DNA of 64,000 bases from Endozoicomonas sp965198415 (GTDB lineage: Bacteria; Pseudomonadota; Gammaproteobacteria; Pseudomonadales; Endozoicomonadaceae), in NCBI GenBank assembly GCA_965198415.1, contig CBDAPN010000028.1, positions 496,001 to 560,000 of the forward strand. Direction: 5' to 3'. The position numbers were made by a program, and so were the translations under genes. The notes beneath the pieces are model-generated. The model was given only the letters and a program-made list of their open reading frames with translations. It did no database searches and was not told where the DNA came from. Below, piece by piece: positions 41,650 to 51,281 of this stretch (its first letter is position 1; each line of letters opens with the position of its first letter).

Positions 41650-42687
41650 ATGCTGAAAAGGTTACGTGGTCTGTTTTCCAGCGATCTCTCTATTGATCTT
41701 GGAACTGCCAACACACTGGTTTATGTCCGCGAAAAGGGCATTGTGTTAAATGAGCCCTCGGTGGTTGCTATTCGCAATCTTGGCACTCAAAAGAGTGTGG
41801 TCGCCGTTGGTGCTGATGCCAAGCGGATGCTCGGGCGAACCCCCGGGAATATTACCGCCATCCGCCCTATGAAGGATGGTGTCATTGCAGACTTTGACGT
41901 TTGTGAACGTATGCTGCAGCACTTCATTAACAAAGTGCATGAGAACAGTTTTATTCAGCCCAGCCCGCGTGTGCTGGTCTGTGTGCCCTGTAAGTCCACT
42001 AAGGTTGAAAAACGGGCGATTCGTGAGTCGGTGCTAGGTGCCGGTGCCCGGGAGGTTTACCTCATTGAAGAGCCCATGGCTGCGGCCATTGGGGCGGGGC
42101 TGCCGGTGGAAGAGGCCAGCGGCTCCATGGTTGTCGATATTGGCGGTGGGACCACCGAAATTGCCATTATCTCTTTAAGCGGTGTCGTCTACTCCGAGTC
42201 CGTGCGTATCGGTGGGGATCGTTTTGATGACGCCATTGTCTCTTATGTCCGTCGCAACTACGGCAGCCTGATTGGCGATGCCACCGCAGAGCGTATCAAG
42301 CAGGAAATCGCCATTGCTTACCCCAGCGATGAGTTGCTGGAAATTGATGTTCGTGGCCGCAACCTCGCCGAAGGTATCCCCCGCAGCTTTACCCTGAACA
42401 GCAGCGAAGTCCTCGAAGCTTTGCAAGAGTCACTGACGGCGATTGTTCAGGCGGTGAAGAGCGCTCTGGAACAATCCCCACCTGAGCTGGCATCGGATAT
42501 CGCCGAGCGTGGTCTGGTGCTCACCGGCGGCGGTGCATTGCTGCGAGACCTTGACAGACTGATCAGCGAGGAGACCGGGTTACCGGTGCTGGTGGCTGAA
42601 GACCCCCTCACTTGTGTGGCTCGTGGCGGTGGCCGGGCAATTGAGATGATGGATAAACATCGGATGGATCTGTTATCCACGGATTAA
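41650..42687 (+). CDS. mreB: Rod-shape determining actin homologue MreB
   Basis: 345 aa. Phosphate loops SIDLGTANTLVY and VVDIGGGTTEIAII, plus VPCKSTKVEKRAIRES, are diagnostic. It polymerises beneath the inner membrane to guide cell-wall synthesis. First gene of mreBCD-maf-rng-yhdP. Confidence 0.98.
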   Translation: MLKRLRGLFSSDLSIDLGTANTLVYVREKGIVLNEPSVVAIRNLGTQKSVVAVGADAKRMLGRTPGNITAIRPMKDGVIADFDVCERMLQHFINKVHENSFIQPSPRVLVCVPCKSTKVEKRAIRESVLGAGAREVYLIEEPMAAAIGAGLPVEEASGSMVVDIGGGTTEIAIISLSGVVYSESVRIGGDRFDDAIVSYVRRNYGSLIGDATAERIKQEIAIAYPSDELLEIDVRGRNLAEGIPRSFTLNSSEVLEALQESLTAIVQAVKSALEQSPPELASDIAERGLVLTGGGALLRDLDRLISEETGLPVLVAEDPLTCVARGGGRAIEMMDKHRMDLLSTD

Positions 42688-42771
42688 AGCATTACCACTT
42701 CCTCTGGTTTGCAAAGATCAGCAACCGTTCGCTGTTGCTGATTGGATTTTAAACCTGGTAAGGAGCAGGTC

Positions 42772-43656
42772 ATTAAACCGATTTTTAGTCAACGCCAGTC
42801 TCTGGTCACCCGTTTTGTTTTGCTGATTATTTTATCGCTGGCACTTTTGTATTTTGACTACACCTATCGGGCGTTATCCCAGGTGCGACAGTGGCTCACT
42901 GTAGCTGCTACGCCAGTGCTGTTTTTGGCGGATTTACCCGGACGAGTGTGGGGTACAGCCTCGGAAGTTGTTATCTCGCATAATGAATTGATGCAGGAAA
43001 ACGCCCGCCTCAAAGCTAGAAATCTGATCCTCGAACAAAAAGTCCAGAAACTGGCCTCACTAACGGCACAAAATATTCGCCTCAAAGAGTTGCTGAACTC
43101 ATCGGAACTGGTAGATGAGCAGGTGTTAATCGCCGAGGTGGTCGGCGTCGACCCTGACCCTTTTCGTCACCGGGTGACTATCAATAAAGGATTGGCTGAC
43201 GGCGTTTATGAAGGGCAGGCTATCCTTGATGCCCACGGTGTCATGGGGCAAGTGATTGAGGTGAGCCCGGTAAGCAGTCGTGTGCTGCTGCTCACCGATA
43301 TGGCGGCACGGATTCCCATACAGAATAATCGCACCAAATATCGCGCCATAGCCACCGGTACCGGGCGCACAGATACTCTGCAGTTGCAGCATATTCCGCT
43401 AACGGAAGATTTTCAGGAAGGGGATCTGTTAACCAGTTCCGGGCTCGGCGGCGTCTATCCGGAGGGTTACCCGGTAGGCGTTGTTACTTCAATTACCCAT
43501 AATCAGGGCGACGCTTTTGCCAGTATTGAGGTGCGCCCGATGGCAGAGGTCAATCGCAGCCGGGTGGTGTTGCTGGTGTTTCGTGAAGTCTCTGATTTAA
43601 TTGACTCCATAGAAACGCCCGCAGCAAAGAGGCTGAGTGAAAAGGCTGAACAGTAA
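42772..43656 (+). CDS. mreC: Rod-shape determining protein MreC, probable ATT start
   Basis: About 294 aa: short N-terminus, one membrane helix (FVLLIILSLALLYFDY), a coiled coil (MQENARLKARNLILEQKVQKL) and the periplasmic beta domain. AAGGAG at 42760-42765 is followed after 6 nt by ATT AAA CCG ATT TTT, giving IKPIF, which aligns with the MKPxF start of MreC proteins. No ATG or GTG is available in frame here; TTG 42742 lacks an SD. So an AUU start seems likely. Scaffold linking MreB to the periplasmic elongation machinery. Confidence 0.88.
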   Translation: MKPIFSQRQSLVTRFVLLIILSLALLYFDYTYRALSQVRQWLTVAATPVLFLADLPGRVWGTASEVVISHNELMQENARLKARNLILEQKVQKLASLTAQNIRLKELLNSSELVDEQVLIAEVVGVDPDPFRHRVTINKGLADGVYEGQAILDAHGVMGQVIEVSPVSSRVLLLTDMAARIPIQNNRTKYRAIATGTGRTDTLQLQHIPLTEDFQEGDLLTSSGLGGVYPEGYPVGVVTSITHNQGDAFASIEVRPMAEVNRSRVVLLVFREVSDLIDSIETPAAKRLSEKAEQ

Positions 43657-43677
43657 AGTAGATGAGGAAAACGAATA

Positions 43678-44163
43678 ATGGTGCATCAGCCTAATGCCCA
43701 CTGGGTTGTCTGGATCACTCTGCTGATGGCTGCGATATTCAGCATTATGCCGTTACCGCAATGGCTCTCATTGATTCGCCCGGCGTGGGTTTCTTTGGTG
43801 GTGATCTACTGGATTCTGGCTTTGCCAGAGCGTTTTGGTTTGCTCTTTGCCTTTATGACGGGGCTGGTGCTGGATGTTTTTCAGGGTAGCCTGTTTGGAT
43901 TGAACTCACTGGCCATGGTGGTGGTTGCGTTTATGGTGCTGAGCCTGCATCGGCGTCTTAGGTTGTTTCCGGTTTGGCAGCAGGCGTTCATGGTGTTTTT
44001 AATGGTGGGTTTTTATCAGCTGTTGGTATTGTGGGTACGAAGCGCAGCAGGTGATACGATTCCATCAATCTGGTACTTGTTACCGTCAATTTCCAGTGCG
44101 CTAATCTGGCCCTGGGTTATGTCCGGATTGCGTTTTTTGCGGCGGTATTTCCGGGTGGTATAG
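43678..44163 (+). CDS. mreD: Rod-shape determining membrane protein MreD
   Basis: 161 aa with about five transmembrane segments; ALPERFGLLFAFMTGLVLDVFQGSLFGLNSLAMVV is the conserved MreD region. GAGGAAA precedes the ATG. Part of the elongasome. Confidence 0.93.
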   Translation: MVHQPNAHWVVWITLLMAAIFSIMPLPQWLSLIRPAWVSLVVIYWILALPERFGLLFAFMTGLVLDVFQGSLFGLNSLAMVVVAFMVLSLHRRLRLFPVWQQAFMVFLMVGFYQLLVLWVRSAAGDTIPSIWYLLPSISSALIWPWVMSGLRFLRRYFRVV

Positions 44164-44184
44164 AACTGTCTGAATGAGTAAGCG

Positions 44185-44778
44185 ATGATTTATCTGGCTT
44201 CCCGTTCCCCCCGACGAGCTGAACTGTTGCAACAGATTGGTGTCCCCTTTCATCAACTGGTGTGTGACATTAATGAAACCCCGCTGACCTATGAACCCCC
44301 AAAAGATTACGTTTTACGCATGGCACGGGAAAAAGCCGGTGCCAGCTGGCAGCATCTGCTGGCCTGCGAGGATCAGAGATTGCCCTTGCTGGCGGCGGAT
44401 ACTACGGTAGTATTTAATCAGCAAATTCTTGGCAAGCCAGCAGATGTTGAAGACGCTCGTCGTATGCTGGCCATGCTCTCTGACAATACGCATCAGGTAA
44501 TGACCGCTGTGGCGATGACCGATGGCGAGCAGCTGCAATCGTGCTGTACCGTCACTGAGGTAACGTTTAATAAGTTGCCTGCTCAGTTGATCGACGACTA
44601 CATTGCATCCGGTGAGTGCACCGATAAAGCCGGAGCCTATGGCATTCAGGGTTATGGTGCTGTACTGGTTGCACACTTGGCAGGCAGTTATTCTGGTGTT
44701 GTTGGCCTACCATTGATGGAAACCGCTCAGTTATTAACCCGGTTTCATGTACCGTTTTGGCAGGTTTCTGAACAGTAA
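44185..44778 (+). CDS. maf: Maf family nucleotide pyrophosphatase (dTTP/UTPase type)
   Basis: 197 aa. IYLASRSPRRAELLQQIGV, LAADTTVVFNQQILGKPAD and KAGAYGIQGYGAVLV are Maf signatures. Hydrolyses non-canonical or excess nucleoside triphosphates (YhdE-like). 21 nt after mreD. Confidence 0.94.
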   Translation: MIYLASRSPRRAELLQQIGVPFHQLVCDINETPLTYEPPKDYVLRMAREKAGASWQHLLACEDQRLPLLAADTTVVFNQQILGKPADVEDARRMLAMLSDNTHQVMTAVAMTDGEQLQSCCTVTEVTFNKLPAQLIDDYIASGECTDKAGAYGIQGYGAVLVAHLAGSYSGVVGLPLMETAQLLTRFHVPFWQVSEQ

Positions 44779-45009
44779 TAAACTGTTCGCTTTTCGTTCA
44801 TTGCCATCGAAGCCCCGCCTGAGTTGCTGAGATAAATTTTCTCTGGGGGCAAACCTCCGGCCGTTAATAACTGGTATGATCGACGGATCAGGTTTTTATC
44901 GCTGTCCAATCGGTGTCAGTGTGTTGACCTGTAATGCCGCTGTTTTTTTCGGTTAGTTTTCCTGTGCAGGCATTACAGGTCAATGCATTAAAGGAGTTGA
45001 GGGAGTGGA

Positions 45010-46488
45010 ATGAGCGAAGAAATTCTCATGAATATCACGCCCATGGAATCGAGGGTGGCTCTGGTTGAAAATGGGGTGCTGCAGGAGATCTATGTCGAAA
45101 GGTCACGCAGTCGTGGCATTGTTGGCAATATCTATAAAGGCAAAGTGGTTCGGGTGTTGCCCGGTATGCAAGCGGCATTTGTTGATATTGGCCTTGAGCG
45201 GGCGGCGTTTATTCATGCCAGTGAAATTACCCCGCGGCAGGAAAAAAACAGTGAAGAATCCCAGGAGCGGCCCATTTATGAGTTGGTCCATGAAGGGCAG
45301 TCGCTGGTGGTACAGGTCACTAAAGATCCGCTGGGTACCAAAGGCGCCCGATTAACGACCCACATCTCCATTCCGGCACGTTATCTGGTGCACATGCCCA
45401 AAAATAGCCATGTGGGAATATCTCTGCGTATTGAAGATGTCGAGGAGCGTGAGCGCCTGCGGCAACTGGTGGAGTCCTGCTTAGCTGAGACCCCTTCTGA
45501 GGTGACTTCGGCGGGTGGTTTTATCCTGCGAACGGCGGCGGAGGGTATCAGTGTTGCCGAAGTGCGGGCGGATATCCTCTTTCTCCATCGTCTGTGGGAG
45601 ACCATCGAAGAAAACATTAAAACCACTCAGGCGCCAGCCAACGTTTACGAAGACCTTCCGTTACACCTTCGCACCATGCGTGACTTGGTCAACCCCAATA
45701 TTGAAAAAATTCGCATTGATTCCAAAGAAACCTTTGAAAAAGTCTCTAAATTCGTTAAAAAGCTGGTGCCTGAAATAGATGGCCGGGTTGAGTATTACCC
45801 CGGTGAGCGCCCCATCTTTGACCTGTTCGGGGTAGAAGATGAAATCAACAAGGCTCTGAGTCGAAAAGTGCAGCTAAAATCCGGCGGCTATCTGATCATC
45901 GATCAAACCGAAGCGATGACCACCATCGACGTTAACACCGGTGCTTTTGTCGGTCATCGTAATCTGGAAGAGACGATTTTCAAAACCAATCTGGAGGCAG
46001 CAGTGGCCATTGCCCGTCAGCTGCGCCTTAGAAATCTGGGTGGGATTATTATTATCGACTTTATTGACATGGAAGACCCGGAGCACCAGCGCCAAGTACA
46101 ACGGGCATTTGAGAAGTCCATGGAGCAGGATCACGCAAAAACCAACTTTACCGGCGTCAGTGAACTGGGGCTGGTGGAAATGACCCGTAAGCGCACCCGT
46201 GAATCGCTGGAAAATATTCTCTGTGAACCCTGCCCAACCTGTGAAGGTCGGGGCACGTTAAAAACAGCAGAGACCATTTGCTATGAAATCTTTCGGGAAA
46301 TTCTCCGGGCGGTCAGGGCCTATGAGGGCGATGGCTATATGGTGTTGGCCTCTGAGGCGGTGATTGATCGTTTGCTGGATGAAGAGTCCAGCAATGTGGC
46401 GGATTTGGAGGAGTTCATTGAGAAACCTATCCGCTTTCAGGTAGAGCCGATCTACACCCAGGAACAATTTGATGTAGTTCTGGTTTGA
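45010..46488 (+). CDS. rng: Ribonuclease G
   Basis: 492-aa single-strand endoribonuclease for 16S rRNA 5' maturation and mRNA decay. S1 domain near residues 38-125 (GNIYKGKVVRVLPGMQAAFVDIG), DNase I-like catalytic part with GGYLIIDQTEAMTTIDVNTGAF, Zn-link CEPCPTC. GGGAGTGGA precedes ATG. 230-nt gap after maf may hold its own promoter. Confidence 0.96.
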   Translation: MSEEILMNITPMESRVALVENGVLQEIYVERSRSRGIVGNIYKGKVVRVLPGMQAAFVDIGLERAAFIHASEITPRQEKNSEESQERPIYELVHEGQSLVVQVTKDPLGTKGARLTTHISIPARYLVHMPKNSHVGISLRIEDVEERERLRQLVESCLAETPSEVTSAGGFILRTAAEGISVAEVRADILFLHRLWETIEENIKTTQAPANVYEDLPLHLRTMRDLVNPNIEKIRIDSKETFEKVSKFVKKLVPEIDGRVEYYPGERPIFDLFGVEDEINKALSRKVQLKSGGYLIIDQTEAMTTIDVNTGAFVGHRNLEETIFKTNLEAAVAIARQLRLRNLGGIIIIDFIDMEDPEHQRQVQRAFEKSMEQDHAKTNFTGVSELGLVEMTRKRTRESLENILCEPCPTCEGRGTLKTAETICYEIFREILRAVRAYEGDGYMVLASEAVIDRLLDEESSNVADLEEFIEKPIRFQVEPIYTQEQFDVVLV

Positions 46489-49400
46489 TGGTGAATTGGA
46501 TTTCAAAATATAAACGACAATCGGCAAGCACGCCTAAAGACAAAAGCAGTTCGTACGGTATGCGTCTGATTAATAGCCTGCTGAAATGGTGTGGGAACGT
46601 ACTGTTTGCTGCTTTGGCCTTGCTGGTCACGGTGGTTGTTCTCACTCGCGTTACTTTCTCTTTTTTGCCGGCTTTGCAACCGCAGTTGTCGCGCTTTCTC
46701 AGTGCGCACTTAAATGCCAACCTGCAGGTTGAAGCCATGGCGGTGCAATGGAATGGCGGTGAACCCTGGTTATCGCTCCATGGGCTGACCCTTCGGGGGG
46801 AAGGTGCGGACGTTATTGGTTTCAGTATTGACGAATTGGAGCTGGAGCTGAGTATCAGAGAGTCGCTGTTAAACCGGATGCCGGTATTTACTGCTCTGGA
46901 GCTCAAAGGTGTCAATATCAATCTGGTGCAGGGCGATGGTGCACAGTGGATGCTGTCCGGCGTTCAAAGGATTGCCGGGTCGTCGCCGCAAACCATACAG
47001 TACCGTAAAAGTAAGGTGCTCAAATGGCTCGCTCTGCAAGAGATGGTGGATATTCGCAATGTTCGTCTGCACCTGAACAAGGCGAATGGTGAAAGCAGTC
47101 ATATTAACGGTCGCTACCTGACGGTACTCACGGATCACGGCCAGAAAGATCTCAGTGCCCGCCTTGAGGTGGGCGATGGTTATCTGGAAGTTAATGGTGG
47201 TGGCGGTTTTACCGATGGTCGATTATCCCTTTGGCAGGGCAACGCCATTGCCAAAGATCTTGACGCTGAACAGCTCTGCGCTTTGTGGTCTGGCTGTTAT
47301 GACGATGTCGTGAAAATCATGGTCGAGCTTGATACTCAGTGGCGTTATGAAAATGAGCAGTGGCAGCTACAAGGGCGCGCGGCCTCTTCCGATATCGCTT
47401 ATCTTGACCGGGCCAACACTCTGAACCATTTGTCTGTACAGACAGAACTGTTTATGCAAGGTGTCAATGGCAGCCGCTGGCAGCTGTGGTTAACCGACAC
47501 CACGCTGGAAAACCATCTCAGTAACGGCACCACCTACCATTGGCGCAATAGTTGGTATCTGGCCGGTGATCGTCAGCAAGAATACGCCGTCACGGTAGCA
47601 ACCAAGGAGCTCGACCTTAACTTGCTCAAAGGGCTACTGCTCAATACCGAGGTTTTGCCGGGCAAAGCGGCTAAGCTTTTGCAAACACTTAACCCTCGGG
47701 GGAATCTGCACGATCTGGCACTGAATTTTTATCTTTCCCGTCAGCCTTTTGACTTTGATTTGAGCGCCCGTCTTGACAACGTAGCAGTAGATGCCTGGAA
47801 AGGAGCGCCCTCTGGGGGGAATGTCAGTGGCCAGTTACGAATGAGTTTGCAGCAGGGTTATCTGGATCTTGATACGCACAATTTCCAGCTGGGCTTCCCC
47901 AAGCTGTTTCGCGATACCTGGACCTATGACACCGCCCGTGGGCGTTTGTATTGGGACGTTATAGACGATTTTTATATTTTAAAGTCCGACGACCTGGCCT
48001 TGACCGGACCAGAAGGAAGCCTCAAAGGCAAGCTAAGGCTGGATATTCCGCTGAAGCGCCAATATGACCAGACGCTGGACATGGCCCTGACCGTTGGCAT
48101 GAGCAATGGCGATGCTCGCTACACCCCCAAATACCTACCCGCCCTTGGCCCGATGGATGACAACCTGACGCACTGGCTCGATAGCGCCATTCGTGGCGGG
48201 GCAATCAGTGAGGGTGGTTTTATTTATAACGGTGCACTGGTGGATAGCAAAGACCCGCTGGATAACCGCTGGGGGCTATTTTTTGATCTGCACGATGCCA
48301 TTCTGGCCTACGAACCGCAGTGGCCGCAAATCAGCAATCTGAACGGACAGGTTTTTGTCAATGATGATCGGGTGGAGGTGTTGGCAACCAGTGCCCGCAC
48401 TGCCGGTGGTCAGCTGGATAACTTGGTCGCCAGACTTCCCCTTAATGGCAGTGCTGTACTGCAAGTCAACAGCCAACTTAAAGCCAGCGGCGAAACATTG
48501 CACTACTTGCTTACCCAAACTCCCATTAACCAGCGCATGGATGGCGAGGCACAAAAATGGCAACTGCACGGCTCTATTGATGCCGAACTGGGTTTGACCC
48601 TGCCCCTGAAGGCGCTTGACGATGCGGTGGTTGACATTCGCTCCTCAGTTAACGATTTTCAGTTTGCTATTGCGGAGATGGGAATTAATATCGAAAAAAT
48701 CGCAGGAGAATTGTCGTTTAATTCTGAGCGAGGCCTTAATGCACAACAGTTGTCTGCTGAATTATTCGGTTCTGAGGTCAGCTTACAAATCGCGTCTGAG
48801 GCTGTTAATAAGCAGCTAGCAGCAACCAATATTAACTGGAGCGGAACCATAGAAGTGCCAGCCCTGCAGCAGTGGCTAAAGCTGGATTATCTCAGTGTAC
48901 TGGCTGGAAAAACCGATTACCATGCCGCGCTATCGCTGGATTTTGCCGAAAAAAGCCAAATGCTACAGGTCAACAGTGAGCTACTTGGCGTGACCTCTGA
49001 ACTCCCTGTGCCTTTGGCAAAAACAGCCGATGAGCCTCTGCCTTTGGCTCTTTTGTTTACTGCTAAAGGGCAACAGGAGCGACTGAGTATCGACGTTAGC
49101 GGTTTGGGGCAGGTGGAGATGGATATGACTTCTGGCTCTACTCTTTTTACTTTGGGCAACCGTCCAGAGCTTTCAATGCAGTTACCGGCAAGTGGTCAAA
49201 TAGCGGTGCGTGGTTCGCTTGATGAGCTGAACATCGATTTATGGAAGCACTATTTTGAATCGTCGTTTCAATCACCCACCAATGTGCCGACTAGAAAAAG
49301 CAACTTGCAGTCACTGCTCTCCCGCACGTCAGTGGAGCAGTTGCGCATCGGCGCTGTACTTTATGACCAGCAACGGTGGCAGGATGTTGTCGCCTCACTT

Positions 49401-50423
49401 ACTTCTGAAACCGGTGGCACCAGCCTGACGATTGACGGGCAGACCATCAAAGGCGAGCTATGGCTTCCTCAACAAAAAAAAGACCCATGGTCGTTAAATG
49501 TCGAGCACCTTTATCTGGCGGAGACTAACAGTAAAGAGGGCAGTAAAGATGTGCTGGAAGGGGTTGATCTCACCGAAGTCCCCAATATGGATGTGAGTAT
49601 TAGCCACCTGCAAGTGGGGGATAAAACGCCTGTCAGTGTAGGGTTTCAGCTGCGCCATAGGGCAGGTGGGGTCAAAATTAATAATATTACCGGCACTTTG
49701 TCGGGTATGAAGCTGGAGGCATTTGGAGATTGGGTTCAGTCTGGTGGTGAACAACACAGCTCGCTGCAAGGTGAGTTAACCGGGGCAGACATTAAAGGGT
49801 TACAAAAAGCTCTGGGTTACACCGGCATACTGGAAGCCAAAGAGAGCCACTTTGAAGCCCGTTTACACTGGCTGGGTTCGCCGCTGTGCAGTGATGTTGC
49901 CTCTTTGAAAGGCAGTGTGGATCTGGTGTTGGAAAATGGGCGACTACGCAAATTGGAAAAGGGCTCTTCGGGAGCGTTAAAGTTCTTCGGCCTGTTTAAT
50001 ACCGAAGCCTTAACCCGCAGACTCAAACTCGATTTTTCCGACCTGTACGCATCGGGTATCAGTTTTGATCAGTTGCGCGGGCGCTTGAATTTCAACCAAG
50101 GAGTCATCACCTTTGACTCGCCTTTGGTCATTGAAGGCCCTTCCTCTAATTTTAAATTGGACGGCATCATTGATACTCAATTGGAAACACTGAATTTGAG
50201 TCTGGTGGTGACGTTGCCGGTTTCCGCAAACTTACCGATTCTCAGTGTCTTGATGGGTACTGCGCCACAGGTGGCCGGGATTATCTTTCTTGCCGACAAG
50301 CTGGTGGGCAGTCAGGTGAATCAGCTGGCCAGCATCCGTTATCGAATCACCGGGTCTTTCAATAATCCGAAAATGACCCTTGACCGGTTATTTTCCAGCA
50401 AGACCAAGCAAAATCAGAACTAA
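46488..50423 (+). CDS. yhdP: YhdP family AsmA-like protein
   Basis: A very large (1311 aa) inner-membrane-anchored periplasmic protein: one N-terminal helix (VLFAALALLVTVVVLTRVTF, around residue 42-62), then beta-rich repeats and an AsmA-like C-terminal domain (VDLVLENGRLRKLEKGSSGALKFFGLFN). YhdP relatives move phospholipids to the outer membrane as bridge-like carriers. ATG overlaps the rng stop (TGATG), so translation is coupled. Confidence 0.93.
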   Translation: MVNWISKYKRQSASTPKDKSSSYGMRLINSLLKWCGNVLFAALALLVTVVVLTRVTFSFLPALQPQLSRFLSAHLNANLQVEAMAVQWNGGEPWLSLHGLTLRGEGADVIGFSIDELELELSIRESLLNRMPVFTALELKGVNINLVQGDGAQWMLSGVQRIAGSSPQTIQYRKSKVLKWLALQEMVDIRNVRLHLNKANGESSHINGRYLTVLTDHGQKDLSARLEVGDGYLEVNGGGGFTDGRLSLWQGNAIAKDLDAEQLCALWSGCYDDVVKIMVELDTQWRYENEQWQLQGRAASSDIAYLDRANTLNHLSVQTELFMQGVNGSRWQLWLTDTTLENHLSNGTTYHWRNSWYLAGDRQQEYAVTVATKELDLNLLKGLLLNTEVLPGKAAKLLQTLNPRGNLHDLALNFYLSRQPFDFDLSARLDNVAVDAWKGAPSGGNVSGQLRMSLQQGYLDLDTHNFQLGFPKLFRDTWTYDTARGRLYWDVIDDFYILKSDDLALTGPEGSLKGKLRLDIPLKRQYDQTLDMALTVGMSNGDARYTPKYLPALGPMDDNLTHWLDSAIRGGAISEGGFIYNGALVDSKDPLDNRWGLFFDLHDAILAYEPQWPQISNLNGQVFVNDDRVEVLATSARTAGGQLDNLVARLPLNGSAVLQVNSQLKASGETLHYLLTQTPINQRMDGEAQKWQLHGSIDAELGLTLPLKALDDAVVDIRSSVNDFQFAIAEMGINIEKIAGELSFNSERGLNAQQLSAELFGSEVSLQIASEAVNKQLAATNINWSGTIEVPALQQWLKLDYLSVLAGKTDYHAALSLDFAEKSQMLQVNSELLGVTSELPVPLAKTADEPLPLALLFTAKGQQERLSIDVSGLGQVEMDMTSGSTLFTLGNRPELSMQLPASGQIAVRGSLDELNIDLWKHYFESSFQSPTNVPTRKSNLQSLLSRTSVEQLRIGAVLYDQQRWQDVVASLTSETGGTSLTIDGQTIKGELWLPQQKKDPWSLNVEHLYLAETNSKEGSKDVLEGVDLTEVPNMDVSISHLQVGDKTPVSVGFQLRHRAGGVKINNITGTLSGMKLEAFGDWVQSGGEQHSSLQGELTGADIKGLQKALGYTGILEAKESHFEARLHWLGSPLCSDVASLKGSVDLVLENGRLRKLEKGSSGALKFFGLFNTEALTRRLKLDFSDLYASGISFDQLRGRLNFNQGVITFDSPLVIEGPSSNFKLDGIIDTQLETLNLSLVVTLPVSANLPILSVLMGTAPQVAGIIFLADKLVGSQVNQLASIRYRITGSFNNPKMTLDRLFSSKTKQNQN

Positions 50424-50680
50424 CCGGAGTACGCTCTGCCAAAGTTTTGCGCTCTGGCAGGGGCTACTCCCCCACAGACGGTGGTGCTAAGCACGATTCT
50501 CACTTCAACGCTAAATGTCTTGGTTTGCCAAAGGGTTAGTGCACGTATGCGCTAATGCTCGAAAGGCAACAACATGCCCGTAAGAGACTTCTTTGAGCAG
50601 CATGTAACGAAAGGGTCTATGCTCAGTGTTGCTGAAATAATTCAGTAATAAAAGATGTGTTGTAACGGAGGAGTGGATTC

Positions 50681-50881
50681 ATGTTTAACCTGTCCAAAAT
50701 ACTTGCTGGAATGACCGCCACCGGCTGGATTATTGCCACGGTCTGCCTGCTGGTGTGGGTTGGCATTATTCACTTTTCCGGTGTTTTTACTGAAAAGCGT
50801 TGGGGAGACCGGGAGTCTGGTGCTTTAGTGGGTTTCTTTGTCCCGGGTTTTATTCTTATTGGTCTGCTTTACCTGATGTGA
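50681..50881 (+). CDS. Small inner-membrane protein
   Basis: 66 aa with two hydrophobic helices (ATGWIIATVCLLVWVGIIHF; GALVGFFVPGFILIGLLYLM). GGAGG upstream of ATG supports translation. Not recognised. It lies upstream of the arsJ pair but 400 nt away. Confidence 0.6.
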   Translation: MFNLSKILAGMTATGWIIATVCLLVWVGIIHFSGVFTEKRWGDRESGALVGFFVPGFILIGLLYLM

Positions 50882-51281
50882 GCCAAACTTTCGTTATATT
50901 CGGTGGCTGTCGGAAAATAGATGGCCTCCTTGCTTTTTGGCCAAAGTAAACTGCCGCCATACCGTTAGGTTTGGCCCTGTTCTGTTTGTGATGAACTGTA
51001 GGTGCTGGGTCTTGAAAGTATCTTCCCGCCAAGCTATTACGCTGGCATCCCCTTTTGCTAAGCCATCGATGACTCCCCACCCTATTCAGATAGAAAACTA
51101 AGCAATCTGCACCTCTCAAATTTGCAAGCGCTGTCAGAGACAATAAGCCTGCACTGAACCCCATCAAAAAAACGCCCCCACAAAACTGATGACTGGATGA
51201 ACAAAATGGTTGATGGAATAATTCAACGGCCTGTAAATGTCACTTGAATCAATAACCAGATCTTTTTTGTAAGGAGTCATC
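50882..51281. other. 400-bp intergenic region before the ArsJ/GAPDH genes
   Basis: No supported gene; a 103-codon reverse frame has no motif. AAGGAG precedes the GAPDH start. I see no clear ArsR-type operator. Confidence 0.5.
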
